A stretch of DNA of 64,000 bases. Source: Bremerella sp. TYQ1 (lineage in GTDB: Bacteria; Planctomycetota; Planctomycetia; Pirellulales; Pirellulaceae). Position 1 is the first letter of the stretch. Each line of letters starts with the position of its first letter. Below, in pieces: positions 17,850 through 26,662 of this stretch. The notes below the pieces were generated by a model that did no database searches, was not told the DNA's origin, and was given only the letters and a program-made list of their open reading frames with translations. A program made the position numbers and the translations under genes. The stretch covers positions 4,774,001 through 4,838,000 of the forward strand of contig NZ_CP083740.1 of the NCBI RefSeq assembly GCF_020150455.1, given 5' to 3'.

Positions 17850-18278
17850 ATGGCCAATCACTTGGCTTTTAGCAGCCGAGCAATCATCGTCGCTTGCTTG
17901 TGCGTCACTTGGATCGGATGTTACGGAAAGCCGGCCGGTTTTCCTGACTTGGCGGAAGTTGAAGGTACCGTCACCGTCGACGGCAAGCCTGTCAGCAATT
18001 TGGCAGTTGCGTTCATTCCCGAAGGTGGACGACCATCGCTCGGCATTACCGACGAGTTTGGTCATTACCAGCTTTCTTACTTTCGTGGGGAAACAGGGGC
18101 TGTGCTGGGACCGCACAAAGTGATGATCACCACGAACCAGGAAACGGCTCCACCGCCTGGTTACCGAGACCCCATTCCTGTTCAGTACAACTTGAAGTCG
18201 ACCCTGACTGCTGAAGTGCAAGACGGAGAGAATGTTATCGACTTCGAGCTGGAATCGAAATCTCGCCGTCGCCGATAG
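17850..18278 (+). CDS. Small lipoprotein with carboxypeptidase regulatory-like fold
   Basis: The 142-residue protein has a signal peptide with lipobox WIGC, so lipidation is expected at Cys24. VEGTVTVDGKPVSNLAVAFIP, SLGITDEFGHYQLSYFRGETGAVLGPHKVMIT and the end ENVIDFELE give a single transthyretin-like domain. It lies 63 bases before a DUF1559 gene on the same strand and is probably co-transcribed with it. The function is unknown; the pairing repeats the arrangement at 12.4-14.1 kb. Confidence 0.82.
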   Translation: MANHLAFSSRAIIVACLCVTWIGCYGKPAGFPDLAEVEGTVTVDGKPVSNLAVAFIPEGGRPSLGITDEFGHYQLSYFRGETGAVLGPHKVMITTNQETAPPPGYRDPIPVQYNLKSTLTAEVQDGENVIDFELESKSRRRR

Positions 18279-18341
18279 TTGAGTTTCGGTTGCGGATACC
18301 ACTTTATCCCTCCGCTGCACCCTTACCTGGATTGATCTGTC

Positions 18342-19340
18342 ATGATCGTTTCGCGCTCGAATCGTGCCTTTCAAAAGGCGTTTACCTTAGTCGAATTGCT
18401 AGTCGTGATCGCCATTATCGGTGTTCTGATTGCATTGCTTTTGCCTGCCGTTCAGCAAGCTCGTGAAGCGGCTCGTCGGATGGAATGCACCAGCCATTTG
18501 AAGCAAATTGGCTTGGCGATGCACAACTACCACGACACATTCGGTACGCTTCCTTCCAGCTATATCGACAACAATCCAGAACAAGGTTCCAGCATCGATA
18601 CGGCGGAAAACCTGAACGGTCTCGGTTGGGGAACGATGCTTCTTCCGTTCCTCGAACAGCGTGCTTTGTACGAAGAGATCGGCAACCAGACCAATAACTT
18701 CTCGAACAACTGGCTCGATGCCAACGGCGACGGAACGGCTGCTGCTAATGATGCAATTCCTGCTGCAACGCAGGTACTGTCCATGTTCCTATGTCCATCC
18801 GATACCAGCAGCGGATTGAATGACAAGAAGGGTGGCTTCGGTACGTCGAACTACCTGGTCAACGGCGGCACCGGCGGCGGAAGCCCTTATGGTGTTTCGG
18901 CAGCCGGTCTTCGCGACGGTGTTTTCTTTGCCAGCTCGAAGCGACGCCTGGGCGACTTGACCGATGGTACCTCGAACACCATTCTCGTGGGCGAACGAAC
19001 GACGGCCGACGATAAAGTTGGTAGCTGCCGCGGATCGAACTGCTTGTGGGAAGGTGGTCTCTGGATCGGCCCTCGTAAGTACAATGGTGTTGTCGCCGTT
19101 TCGTCTGGCTTGCAGATGGTCGATGTCGAGTTCATGGGTGGCGGAAGTACGGCTTACTTGATCAACGGTTCGTTGACGGTCACTTGGGGCTATGCCTACA
19201 ACGCTTCGAGCCTACACCCAGGCGGTATTCAAGTGGTACTGGGGGATGGATCGGCTCGATTCCTGACTGAGCATATCTCGCTTCCAAACTATCGTCGCTT
19301 GATGCAGCCACAAGATGGCGAAGTGATCGGCGAGTTTTAA
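18342..19340 (+). CDS. DUF1559 pseudopilin-like protein, alanine before the cleavage site
   Basis: The 332-residue protein has leader MIVSRSNRAFQKA followed by FTLVELLVV and the long hydrophobic helix. The residue before the predicted prepilin-peptidase cut is alanine rather than glycine. [43 protein letters not shown] and LHPGG...GDGSARFL are all present. It is a standard member in other respects. The upstream lipoprotein gene probably shares its transcript. A short GC hairpin (AGGGC with GCCCT) followed by a few T lies near 19375-19397 and could terminate it. Confidence 0.88.
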   Translation: MIVSRSNRAFQKAFTLVELLVVIAIIGVLIALLLPAVQQAREAARRMECTSHLKQIGLAMHNYHDTFGTLPSSYIDNNPEQGSSIDTAENLNGLGWGTMLLPFLEQRALYEEIGNQTNNFSNNWLDANGDGTAAANDAIPAATQVLSMFLCPSDTSSGLNDKKGGFGTSNYLVNGGTGGGSPYGVSAAGLRDGVFFASSKRRLGDLTDGTSNTILVGERTTADDKVGSCRGSNCLWEGGLWIGPRKYNGVVAVSSGLQMVDVEFMGGGSTAYLINGSLTVTWGYAYNASSLHPGGIQVVLGDGSARFLTEHISLPNYRRLMQPQDGEVIGEF

Positions 19341-19432
19341 TTACTACGTTTCGTTTCAGTGCACGGTTTCGCAATAGGGCAAGCCGTGGCCCTTTCTCCC
19401 CTGCCCTTCCTTTCCTGCCGTTAGGTATTGCT

Positions 19433-20401
19433 ATGTCTTTGACGTCTTCATCACTTGCGCGTCGTCGTTTCCTTCAAGCTGGCGGAGCACTCGCGGGGGC
19501 GAGCCTCTTTCCTTGGAATCAATCCCTCGTCCAGGCAGAAGACGCAACGGCGGCAACGCCCAGCTTTCGCTTCGTACATCTGACCGATATCCATGCTCAG
19601 CCAGAACTCGGGGCCGCCGAAGGTTGGCTGCAGTGCGTGCAGAAGGTCAACCAGTTAGACCCGATTCCAGATTTCGTGATCACGGGTGGCGACTTGATCA
19701 TGGACGCGTTGGCCCCGGATGCGGAGCGAATTGATCTGGAGTGGAAACTGTTCGACGAAGCATCCAAGCAGCTAGCCGTTCCAGTCCATCACACGATCGG
19801 TAACCACGACATCGGTGGATGGAGTCCGAAGTCAAAGCTCTCCAAGCAAGACCCTCGCTACGGCAAAGCAATGTTCGCCGACCGTTACGGGCAAGGCAGC
19901 ACCTACCACAGTTTCGACCACAAAGGTTGGCACTTTGTCATCCTCGACTCAGTTGGCAAAGCCGAGCCTGGCGAGCCAGGCAGCGGCTACATCGGCCTAA
20001 TCGATGACGAGCAAGTCGAATGGCTGCGTAACGACATGGAAAAGACCGGCCGGGATACGCCGACGGTCATTGTGACGCACATTCCCTTTTTCTCGGCCGT
20101 GTTGCAATCGATGTCAGGTCCTCAAACGCCAGTCTCGCGGGGTGGCTTGGTCACCAACGCTCATGAAGTTCGCAAGCTGCTGGAACCTTACAACGTGCAG
20201 CTAGTTCTCTCAGGCCATGGCCACGTTCGCGAACGGATCGATCTCCGCGGCGTGACTTACTTGCAAGGGGGAGCGGTCAGTGGCGGATGGTGGCGTGGTC
20301 CATTGTTCCACGAAGAAGAGGCCTTCGTCGTCGTTGATTGCCAGCCCGGCCAGTTCGACTATCACTTTCACGACTACGGCTGGGACGTACGAAAGTCATA
20401 G
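19433..20401 (+). CDS. Tat-exported calcineurin-like metallophosphoesterase
   Basis: The 322-residue protein has a twin-arginine-type signal, ARRRFLQAGGALAGASLFP. All five metal-ligand motifs are present: VHLTDIHA, VITGGDL, HTIGNHDIGG, VIVTHIPFF and LSGHGHV. That is a complete dinuclear metal centre, so an active phosphoesterase is expected, acting in the periplasm on an unknown phosphodiester or phosphomonoester. The sequence resembles the exported family with CpdA/Icc-like cores. It has no obvious partner and converges with the MerC-like gene, 27 bases away. Confidence 0.92.
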   Translation: MSLTSSSLARRRFLQAGGALAGASLFPWNQSLVQAEDATAATPSFRFVHLTDIHAQPELGAAEGWLQCVQKVNQLDPIPDFVITGGDLIMDALAPDAERIDLEWKLFDEASKQLAVPVHHTIGNHDIGGWSPKSKLSKQDPRYGKAMFADRYGQGSTYHSFDHKGWHFVILDSVGKAEPGEPGSGYIGLIDDEQVEWLRNDMEKTGRDTPTVIVTHIPFFSAVLQSMSGPQTPVSRGGLVTNAHEVRKLLEPYNVQLVLSGHGHVRERIDLRGVTYLQGGAVSGGWWRGPLFHEEEAFVVVDCQPGQFDYHFHDYGWDVRKS

Positions 20402-20428
20402 CAGCCGAGTCCGCGCGTTCGGTCGAAG

Positions 20429-21016
20429 TTAGGTGTCGCTGCCAGGTTCGCAGCATTCGCACTGACAGGCATAGTGACGATTAAGTAGATGAGCGGCTAC
20501 CAAAAGCAAGCCGCCCAGCGGTGTCCACCACGCAGCATGTTCGGTGATAAATCCACCGAGTCCAGCGGTAAGGACCGGTGTACGCTTTTCGGTGGCTTCT
20601 TCGCTGCAGCCACCCGATGCACAGCAGGGAGGTAATGCTTCTGCTTCGCATTGCTCGACAGCAACGGTATTGTGCTGTGGCACAGAGCAGGAAGCACAGC
20701 ATTCGTCAGATAGCCCGAAGGCCGTTCCGGTAATAACTACCAAGCCACCGACACCGATCGCGGCAGGCAGCCAACTGCGATGCTTTCTCCAGCCAGGTAT
20801 GAACGCGGCGACGGCGAACATAAAGCAGATCCCTGCCATCCATTGGTGGAAGGACTCGTCTGCCAGAAAGCTAAGGCCCAGCATCGGCAGAAAACCGATC
20901 ACCATGGGCATCGCCGCACAGTGAATAGCACACGCTACCGAAGCCGTGATTCCGGCATAATCTCGCCAGTTTGAGTCTTGAGGAATTACTGCGGACTCGA
21001 TTTCAACGTTGCTCAT
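20429..21016 (-). CDS. MerC-like membrane protein with cysteine-rich insertion
   Basis: The 195-residue protein starts with a MerC-type core: SVACAIHCAAMPMVIGFLP (cysteine pair CAIHC in helix 1), then FHQWMAGICFMFAVAAFIPGW and further helices, four in all. Classical MerC imports Hg(II). This one has an insert at about 103-145 with seven cysteines (CCASC, CEAEALPPCC, CSEE) and a C-terminal CQCECCEPG, which looks like extra soft-metal binding. It is divergent from arsR. Relatives also occur as general heavy-metal membrane proteins without a mercury operon. No merA, merT or merP is present, so arsenic or a different thiophilic metal is possible. Confidence 0.78.
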   Translation of the reverse strand: MSNVEIESAVIPQDSNWRDYAGITASVACAIHCAAMPMVIGFLPMLGLSFLADESFHQWMAGICFMFAVAAFIPGWRKHRSWLPAAIGVGGLVVITGTAFGLSDECCASCSVPQHNTVAVEQCEAEALPPCCASGGCSEEATEKRTPVLTAGLGGFITEHAAWWTPLGGLLLVAAHLLNRHYACQCECCEPGSDT

Positions 21017-21205
21017 GGCTTTGGGGCCTACTGCTACCTGGGACTTAAAGTGCTCAAGGAGTGTGAGTGCATGTTATGTTTAAGTGCTATTCGATTGCAA
21101 GTGGTTGTCTAGTGCGGACGCCGTTTTGGCTGGGGAAATTTCATCCCGCGAGCGGCCGGTATACCGCAATTCTGACTTTGGCTGTAGTTTTCCTAAGCTC
21201 TTTGC

Positions 21206-21234
21206 TTGTCTTGGGACGATGAGATGTCTATATT
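21206..21234 (+). promoter_or_regulatory. Promoter of arsR
   Basis: TTGTCT at 21206-21211 and TATATT at 21229-21234 are separated by exactly 17 bases. The -10 box overlaps the ArsR-type operator at 21232-21247. Transcription would begin near 21241, leaving a leader of only about 10 bases. Confidence 0.55.
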
Positions 21235-21247
21235 CGGGTAGGCGAAT
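21232..21247. promoter_or_regulatory. ArsR-type operator overlapping the arsR promoter
   Basis: ATTCG-N6-CGAAT inverted repeat with centre GGTAGG. The same 5-6-5 spacing and arm sequence recur at 21635-21650 before the Acr3 gene. It ends three bases before the arsR ATG and would block the promoter and start region when bound, fitting autorepression. Confidence 0.7.
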
Positions 21248-21250
21248 GTA

Positions 21251-21607
21251 ATGAGCACACAGCAAAACACCATCGAACTCGAAACCATTTTTCGGGCATT
21301 GTCCGATCGAACGCGACTGCGCATTTTGAATTTGCTGCGAGGCGGCGAGATCTGTGTGTGTGATTTGGTGAGCGTTTTGGAAGTACCTCAGCCGACCGCG
21401 TCGCGCCATTTGGCCTACCTTCGTAAGGTCGACTTGGTGCTGGCTCGCAAGGAAGGCTTGTGGCACTACTATCGTTTGAATTCCGCCAAGACGACGTTCC
21501 ATAAACGTCTATTGGGGTGCATCGAAGCAGCGGCCGAAATGGATCCGCAGTTCGCTGCCGACGTCGATAAGTTGACATTTGCCGACCGCCCGAACTGCTG
21601 CGACTAG
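21251..21607 (+). CDS. arsR: ArsR/SmtB family arsenite-responsive repressor
   Basis: The 118-residue winged-helix repressor has [27 protein letters not shown], where the ICVCDL pair is the classical arsenite-binding site at the start of helix 3. The recognition helix is [19 protein letters not shown]. As(III) binding would release it from DNA. The C-terminal CCD could give a third thiol ligand, as in type variants with distal cysteines, though this is inference. It is divergent from the MerC-like gene and directly precedes acr3, which has its own matching operator. Only AGG within the operator could serve as a ribosome binding site, so translation may be near-leaderless. Confidence 0.93.
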   Translation: MSTQQNTIELETIFRALSDRTRLRILNLLRGGEICVCDLVSVLEVPQPTASRHLAYLRKVDLVLARKEGLWHYYRLNSAKTTFHKRLLGCIEAAAEMDPQFAADVDKLTFADRPNCCD

Positions 21608-21634
21608 TTCCGGTCTATTTTTTTAAAACGATAT

Positions 21635-21650
21635 ATTCGCTTAAGCGAAT
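21635..21650. promoter_or_regulatory. ArsR-type operator before acr3, perfect palindrome
   Basis: ATTCGCTTAAGCGAAT is a perfect 16-base palindrome. It shares arms and spacing with the operator before arsR and also the preceding TAT, making a TATATT -10 box at 21632-21637. It stands 23 bases before the acr3 ATG. Confidence 0.75.
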
Positions 21651-21672
21651 TTATGGAAGTGGAGAGACAACT

Positions 21673-22911
21673 ATGAGCGAAGGGTGTCCAGCCAGTGAGG
21701 CTAAAACTGGAGGAATGGGATTCTTCGAACGTTACCTGACCGTTTGGGTCGGTTTGTGCATCATCGTAGGAATCGCCTTGGGGAAGATTGCTCCCGGCGT
21801 TGCGAAATCGCTCGACGAAATGGCTTTGTACGTTAACGGTGCACCTGTCGTTTCGATACCGATCGCTCTCTGCTTGTTCTTTATGATGTATCCGATCATG
21901 GTGAAGATCGACTTCGGCGAAGTCGTTCAAGCGGGCAAGTCATTCAAGCCAGTCTTGCTGACGCTGATCATCAACTGGGCCATCAAACCGTTTACCATGT
22001 ATGCCATCGCGGCGTTCTTTCTGGGTACGCTGTTCATTGGATTCATCGGCCCCGATGCCGTCGACTACGTAAAACCACCTCTGGGTGTCGAACTGGAAGT
22101 AGGAGCAACCTACGGCGCAGGAAAAGTCGTCATGGTCGACGATGTGAAGATGCTGGAAGTCCCTCTTTGGCGAAGCTATTTGGCGGGCTGTATTCTACTG
22201 GGAATCGCTCCGTGCACCGCGATGGTTTTGGTTTGGGGCTATTTGGCCAAAGGCAACGATGGGCATACGCTGGTGATGGTTGCCGTCAACTCGCTTACGA
22301 TGTTGGTGCTGTATGGCGTGCTGGGGGGCTTCTTGCTTGGCGTCGGTCAGTTGCCTGTGCCGTGGCAGGCGTTGCTGCTGTCGATCGCCGTTTACGTGGC
22401 ATTGCCCTTGGTGGCAGGATACCTCTCGCGCAAGTGGATCATCGCCGCCAAAGGGGAAACGTGGTTTAAAGAGAAGTTCCTTCACTTGCTGACGCCAGTT
22501 ACGATCGTGGCACTGTTGGTCACGTTAGTGCTTCTCTTTTCGTTCAAAGGAGACGTGATTCTCTCCAATCCTTTAACGATTCTATGGATCGCCGTTCCGC
22601 TCTTCCTGCAGACGGTCATTATCTTTGCACTAGGATACGTGGCATCGAAATTTACCGGCCTGACCTACGAAAACGCCGCTCCAACGGCAATGATTGGAGC
22701 CTCCAATCACTTTGAAGTCGCGATCGCTACTGCGGTGATGCTGTACGGCCTCGCTTCCGGTGCGGCCCTGGCAACCGTCGTCGGCGTGTTGATTGAAGTG
22801 CCGGTCATGCTGATGTTGGTGAGCTTCTGCAAGCGGACGCAAAGTTGGTTCCCGCGAGAAGAAGCCGCTCGTACGGAAGCTGAACCGGTCGCCGTATCTG
22901 CCGAGGCGTAA
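21673..22911 (+). CDS. acr3: Acr3-family arsenite efflux transporter
   Basis: The 412-residue inner-membrane protein has about ten hydrophobic helices. It exports arsenite using the proton motive force. [21 protein letters not shown] opens the first helix, and [20 protein letters not shown] carries the conserved functional cysteine of Acr3. [15 protein letters not shown] is the characteristic helix-9 motif. The insert at about 127-165 ([16 protein letters not shown]...) is longer than in many bacterial homologues. GGAGAG lies about 7 bases before the ATG. It has its own operator, so it is induced together with arsR. No arsenate reductase gene is visible beside it. Confidence 0.94.
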   Translation: MSEGCPASEAKTGGMGFFERYLTVWVGLCIIVGIALGKIAPGVAKSLDEMALYVNGAPVVSIPIALCLFFMMYPIMVKIDFGEVVQAGKSFKPVLLTLIINWAIKPFTMYAIAAFFLGTLFIGFIGPDAVDYVKPPLGVELEVGATYGAGKVVMVDDVKMLEVPLWRSYLAGCILLGIAPCTAMVLVWGYLAKGNDGHTLVMVAVNSLTMLVLYGVLGGFLLGVGQLPVPWQALLLSIAVYVALPLVAGYLSRKWIIAAKGETWFKEKFLHLLTPVTIVALLVTLVLLFSFKGDVILSNPLTILWIAVPLFLQTVIIFALGYVASKFTGLTYENAAPTAMIGASNHFEVAIATAVMLYGLASGAALATVVGVLIEVPVMLMLVSFCKRTQSWFPREEAARTEAEPVAVSAEA

Positions 22912-22930
22912 TCAGCTAAAAACGATCGCG

Positions 22931-25135
22931 CTACGGCATCGTAGGCTCTTCGCGATACCACTGCAGGATGTCTTGCAGCACGCACCATCGCGGTTGCCGG
23001 ATGTGGGTTCCATCTCCTTCGATCCAATACTTTCGTAAGCGATCGAAGGAGCCATCGAGTCGCTCGAACTCGATCCAATTGTCGAGGAAATCGTTCCATT
23101 CCGAGTCGTTCAAGTGAATGGCGAAGCCAACGGGACGTTTCAGCACAGGCGTCGGTATGACCGTCGTGAAATCAGGGTGCAAAACGTTCCACACGGCTCC
23201 TTCTTCTGCAGAAATCAGCAAGCCGTCGAACTCATCTTGTTGGCTTTCAAAGAACGCTTCATAGGAATCGATCACCGACACGTTGGCTGAAGGGAATTCA
23301 TGTTTCGCGGCCGCGGCGAGATCTTCCGAGATCACTGCCAAGCGGAAATTGGGCAGGCGATTCAAGTCGGCCCACTGGGCACCTTCGCGGCGTCGATAGT
23401 CTTTCAGTGCAACCGCAATCGTCGCCTCTTCGTAAGAGTCGCTAAAGCTGATGTGCAGCATCCGCTCTGGCGTCTTCAGTACACCGCCGATGGCAAGATC
23501 GAACTGCTGCGCGTCGAGGTCGTCGTAAAGTCTGCTTTTGTCGAACGGTACAAATTCGAGACGAACGTCTAATCGGCTTGCCAGCAAATGCATCAACTCG
23601 ACATCGAAGCCAACCAGTTCACCGTCGCCGTTGCGATAACAATACGGAACATGATTCGCCGGATAACCGACTCGCAGCACATTCGTGGTTCTAATGCGTT
23701 CAAGCGTAGACTCCGGCAAGTCGGAAGCCGGTTCTCGCGACTGCGTGTCGTCGAAAACCACGACATCGTCATGAGGCCGAGGAATCTCGAGCGAGAGGAA
23801 CTGTTTGTCTAGATTGTATTCCAGCACTGTCGACGTTAGGTACCAACGTGCCCCGAGGCCAACGAGAAGGCTGCAAGCCAAAAGCCCGCCAAGGGAAGCG
23901 GATAGGTATCGCCAACGTATCCTCAGTCGACTTTGCATTGCTTGGTGTACGACCAGCGTCAACGCAATCAAGTGCATCACACCGACCATGTCTCCCAGTC
24001 GCATCGTGATGAAGCCAGGCAAGATAAAGAACGCCATCAAGTCTTGTGGAAGATGGAATTCGTCCAGCAGATAGGGCATCGTGATCAACGGGCTGGCAAA
24101 ACTTGAGACGGCGCCAGTCGATGCCATCAGCAAGGTTTGACTCGTCGTCAGGTCTTGGCCGACGTACCAGGCCGAAAACGAAATGAAGACAAACGAGAGA
24201 ATCTTTCCGACATGCGGGAAGGGATAGGCCAGCGGAACAAGCACGTTGGGGGTCGCTTCATCGGCTGGCGTCGTTTCGCGGTTTTGTTGCTGGATGAGCC
24301 ATTCGCACTTTTCGACGATCTGTGGCAGCGTGACAAACAGCTTCCCAGTAGCGATAGCCATATACAACGGCTCCTGGGCGGCACCCAGAATGTCGCGATA
24401 CCGCAGTGTCGTCACACTGCAGATCAGCAATGGGAACACACCGAAAATGCAGACCGCTGATACCAAACCATACAGCACCAAATAGGCTTGAAGCCGTGAT
24501 AGATCTTCCACGCGAAATGTACCAGCCGCCGAGGCGGTCAGGGCAAAGAGCCCCAGCGGAGCCCAGCGAACAAGGAACAGATTGATTCGCGAGATGACCT
24601 GAGAGCAAGTATCGAGCAGGTTCAGCAGAGGTTCTTTCGTGGGAATCGAGATCAATGCGATTCCGCAAAACAAGCAGAAGACCACCACGGCAGGAACCAT
24701 ATTATGCGACAACGAATAGAAGATGTTCGTTGGGATGAACATCGACAAAGCGTCCTTGTCTTCGGACGTCGTCGGAATGGCCTCGCCGTGAAAGAACGAA
24801 GCTCCTTCAATCGGGGGCAGCACGGCCGAAACAGCGGTCACCAAGAGAACACCCACCGCCCAAAAGCAAAGCAGCGCGACCAGCCCTCGTAAACCTAGTT
24901 GGCCTGCCTTCGACAAATCGAGCCGTCCCAGTTTCGACACCAAAGAAACCGCCAGGTACGGTAAGACTGTCATCTGCAACAGCCCTACGTACGCCCAACC
25001 CACGACGTCGAATGCCTGGCAGTACTCGCCAAATAGGATGCCACAGACGACCCCTGCCACTAAGCCGAGAGCAACTTTACGGCCGGTGTTGTGAGGTTTC
25101 GCTGGGGGCGTAGAGGCGGTTTCAGAGGGCGTCAT
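22931..25135 (-). CDS. Fusion of a dicarboxylate/amino-acid symporter and a periplasmic solute-binding domain
   Basis: The 734-residue protein joins two transport families. Residues about 18-445 form an SDF-type (GltP/DctA) sodium- or proton-coupled symporter: IPTNIFYSLSHNMVPAVVVFCLFCGIALI is diagnostic and ATGKLFVTLPQIVEKC sits where the Ser-rich hairpin 1 of GltP lies. The last membrane helix is about 417-440. Residues 487-706 form a solute-binding domain of the SBP_bac_3 type: LRVGYPANHVPYCYRNGDGELVGFDVELM, then FDLAIGGVLKTPERM. The symporter hairpin motif is altered, so substrate recognition may have moved to the binding domain. It could also be a solute sensor. It converges with acr3. 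Confidence 0.85.
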   Translation of the reverse strand: MTPSETASTPPAKPHNTGRKVALGLVAGVVCGILFGEYCQAFDVVGWAYVGLLQMTVLPYLAVSLVSKLGRLDLSKAGQLGLRGLVALLCFWAVGVLLVTAVSAVLPPIEGASFFHGEAIPTTSEDKDALSMFIPTNIFYSLSHNMVPAVVVFCLFCGIALISIPTKEPLLNLLDTCSQVISRINLFLVRWAPLGLFALTASAAGTFRVEDLSRLQAYLVLYGLVSAVCIFGVFPLLICSVTTLRYRDILGAAQEPLYMAIATGKLFVTLPQIVEKCEWLIQQQNRETTPADEATPNVLVPLAYPFPHVGKILSFVFISFSAWYVGQDLTTSQTLLMASTGAVSSFASPLITMPYLLDEFHLPQDLMAFFILPGFITMRLGDMVGVMHLIALTLVVHQAMQSRLRIRWRYLSASLGGLLACSLLVGLGARWYLTSTVLEYNLDKQFLSLEIPRPHDDVVVFDDTQSREPASDLPESTLERIRTTNVLRVGYPANHVPYCYRNGDGELVGFDVELMHLLASRLDVRLEFVPFDKSRLYDDLDAQQFDLAIGGVLKTPERMLHISFSDSYEEATIAVALKDYRRREGAQWADLNRLPNFRLAVISEDLAAAAKHEFPSANVSVIDSYEAFFESQQDEFDGLLISAEEGAVWNVLHPDFTTVIPTPVLKRPVGFAIHLNDSEWNDFLDNWIEFERLDGSFDRLRKYWIEGDGTHIRQPRWCVLQDILQWYREEPTMP

Positions 25136-25231
25136 TGAAGCAGGACAAGCAGGCAGTAAAACGTAGTAGCATCAACGTTGAGCAATCACGAAGCGGTCCC
25201 ATTAGAGTTTAGTTACTCGTTGCCCGCCGTT

Positions 25232-25447
25232 CTATATGCCGGAAGGAGGCTGACGTAATGGATCGGTAGTCTCGCTATTCCAATCCGGTGGGAAAGCAGG
25301 CCCGGACATGCTTGAGAAGTCCGTATAGCAGAGCACGACGAAAAGCACGAATAAGATTGCAAACACGATGTCGGCAACGGTCCACGCGTAAATTCCATCA
25401 ACGCGAACGTCGCACGGTCGATCCGTCCTGAGGTGGCACGGTAGTTT
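25232..25447 (-). other. Possible small single-helix membrane protein lacking a standard start
   Basis: A minus-strand frame reads DGIYAWTVADIVFAILFVLF, then VVLCYTDFSSMSGP and a proline-rich tail ending PPSGI, with its stop at 25232-25234. This is a convincing membrane helix plus hydrophilic tail, but no ATG, GTG or TTG lies upstream of the helix before the stop near 25448. The overlapping frame with an ATG at 25458 has poor composition. It could be a gene broken by a frameshift or one using a rare start. Confidence 0.35.
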
Positions 25448-25528
25448 TTACTACTCATTGCCGGTTCTATTTTTCATAATAGACGAATCCTCCTCAGTAA
25501 GACGCTTCTCCCTGTCAGGAATCACGTC

Positions 25529-26641
25529 ATGCGAATTTCGCCTCATCTTTGGCTTGCTGTTGCCGTTACATTATTGGTCGCCGGGAAGCCAAGTTATTCC
25601 TACGCGGAAGAGTCCCCTGCTCTGCCACGTCCTGACGGTCAGGCCGCCAAGATGGATCAGCCGGTCAAAGTGTTCATTCTGCTTGGGCAGTCCAACATGC
25701 TCGGTTTCGGTCGGATCGATCCAGTCGAGCAGCAAGGAACCCTCTCGCACTTGGTAAAGCAAGAGAATAAGTATCCCCATTTGATCGATGACGAGGGCAA
25801 TTGGACAGAGCGAAAAGATGTTCGCAACGTGCATGTCATGGACAAACGGGGTGGCGACTTTCGTGACATGAAGCACTTTAGCGATATCAAGAACGAATGG
25901 CTGACGGTGAAGAAGGGGCACATCGGTCCGGAGCTTCAGTTTGGGCATATCATGGGGCACCTTCATGAAGGGCCTGTCCTGATTCTCAAAGCGTGCATCG
26001 GCAACCGGAGTCTCGGCTGGGATCTGCTTCCTCCTGGCAGTGAACGCTTTGAGTTTGAAGGAAAGACGTATGCTGGTTCCGGCGACCGGGCTCCTTCCTG
26101 GGTGGAAGGTGAGCCCAAGAAAGAAGTCAACTGGTACGCCGGCCGCCAGTACGACGCCGACACTGCCCATGCTAAACATGTGCTCAAAAACCTGGCCGAT
26201 TATTACCCCGGCTATCAAGGGCAAGGGTATGAAGTTGCGGGATTCGTTTTCTGGCAAGGGCATAAAGATCAGAACGCAGCCCACGCGAGTCGATACGAGC
26301 AAAACCTGGTGCATTTCATCAAGTCACTTCGCAAAGATTTTGACGCTCCAGATGCCAAGTTCGTACTGGCAACCATCGCTTTTGGCGGCGAGGAACTTAG
26401 CGGGCACGGACTCACGATTGCCAATGCACAGTTAGCCGTCAGTGGCGAAAAGGATAACTATCCCGAGTTTCATGACAACGTGAAGACCGTCGATGCGCGG
26501 CCGTTTTGGCGAGACAAAGAGGTCTCACCCACGGGGGCCGGTTATCACTACAACCACAACGCCGAAACTTACATGGAAGTAGGCAACGCGTTAGGCTGGG
26601 CCATGGCAGACCTGCTTGATAAACGCCCAAGCTCGCATTAG
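25529..26641 (+). CDS. Exported SASA-domain carbohydrate esterase
   Basis: The 370-residue protein has a signal peptide of about 26 residues. VFILLGQSNMLGFG at 48-61 is the serine nucleophile block of the sialate O-acetylesterase (SASA, DUF303) family, an SGNH-type hydrolase. GPELQFGHIM, FVFWQGHKDQN near 240 and a later histidine fit the remaining blocks. Such enzymes remove acetyl groups from sugars; xylan and other polysaccharides are as likely as sialic acid. AGGA lies 8 bases before the ATG. It immediately precedes a small membrane-protein gene. Confidence 0.88.
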   Translation: MRISPHLWLAVAVTLLVAGKPSYSYAEESPALPRPDGQAAKMDQPVKVFILLGQSNMLGFGRIDPVEQQGTLSHLVKQENKYPHLIDDEGNWTERKDVRNVHVMDKRGGDFRDMKHFSDIKNEWLTVKKGHIGPELQFGHIMGHLHEGPVLILKACIGNRSLGWDLLPPGSERFEFEGKTYAGSGDRAPSWVEGEPKKEVNWYAGRQYDADTAHAKHVLKNLADYYPGYQGQGYEVAGFVFWQGHKDQNAAHASRYEQNLVHFIKSLRKDFDAPDAKFVLATIAFGGEELSGHGLTIANAQLAVSGEKDNYPEFHDNVKTVDARPFWRDKEVSPTGAGYHYNHNAETYMEVGNALGWAMADLLDKRPSSH

Positions 26642-26662
26642 TTGGCAACGCAAAGACTCTCG

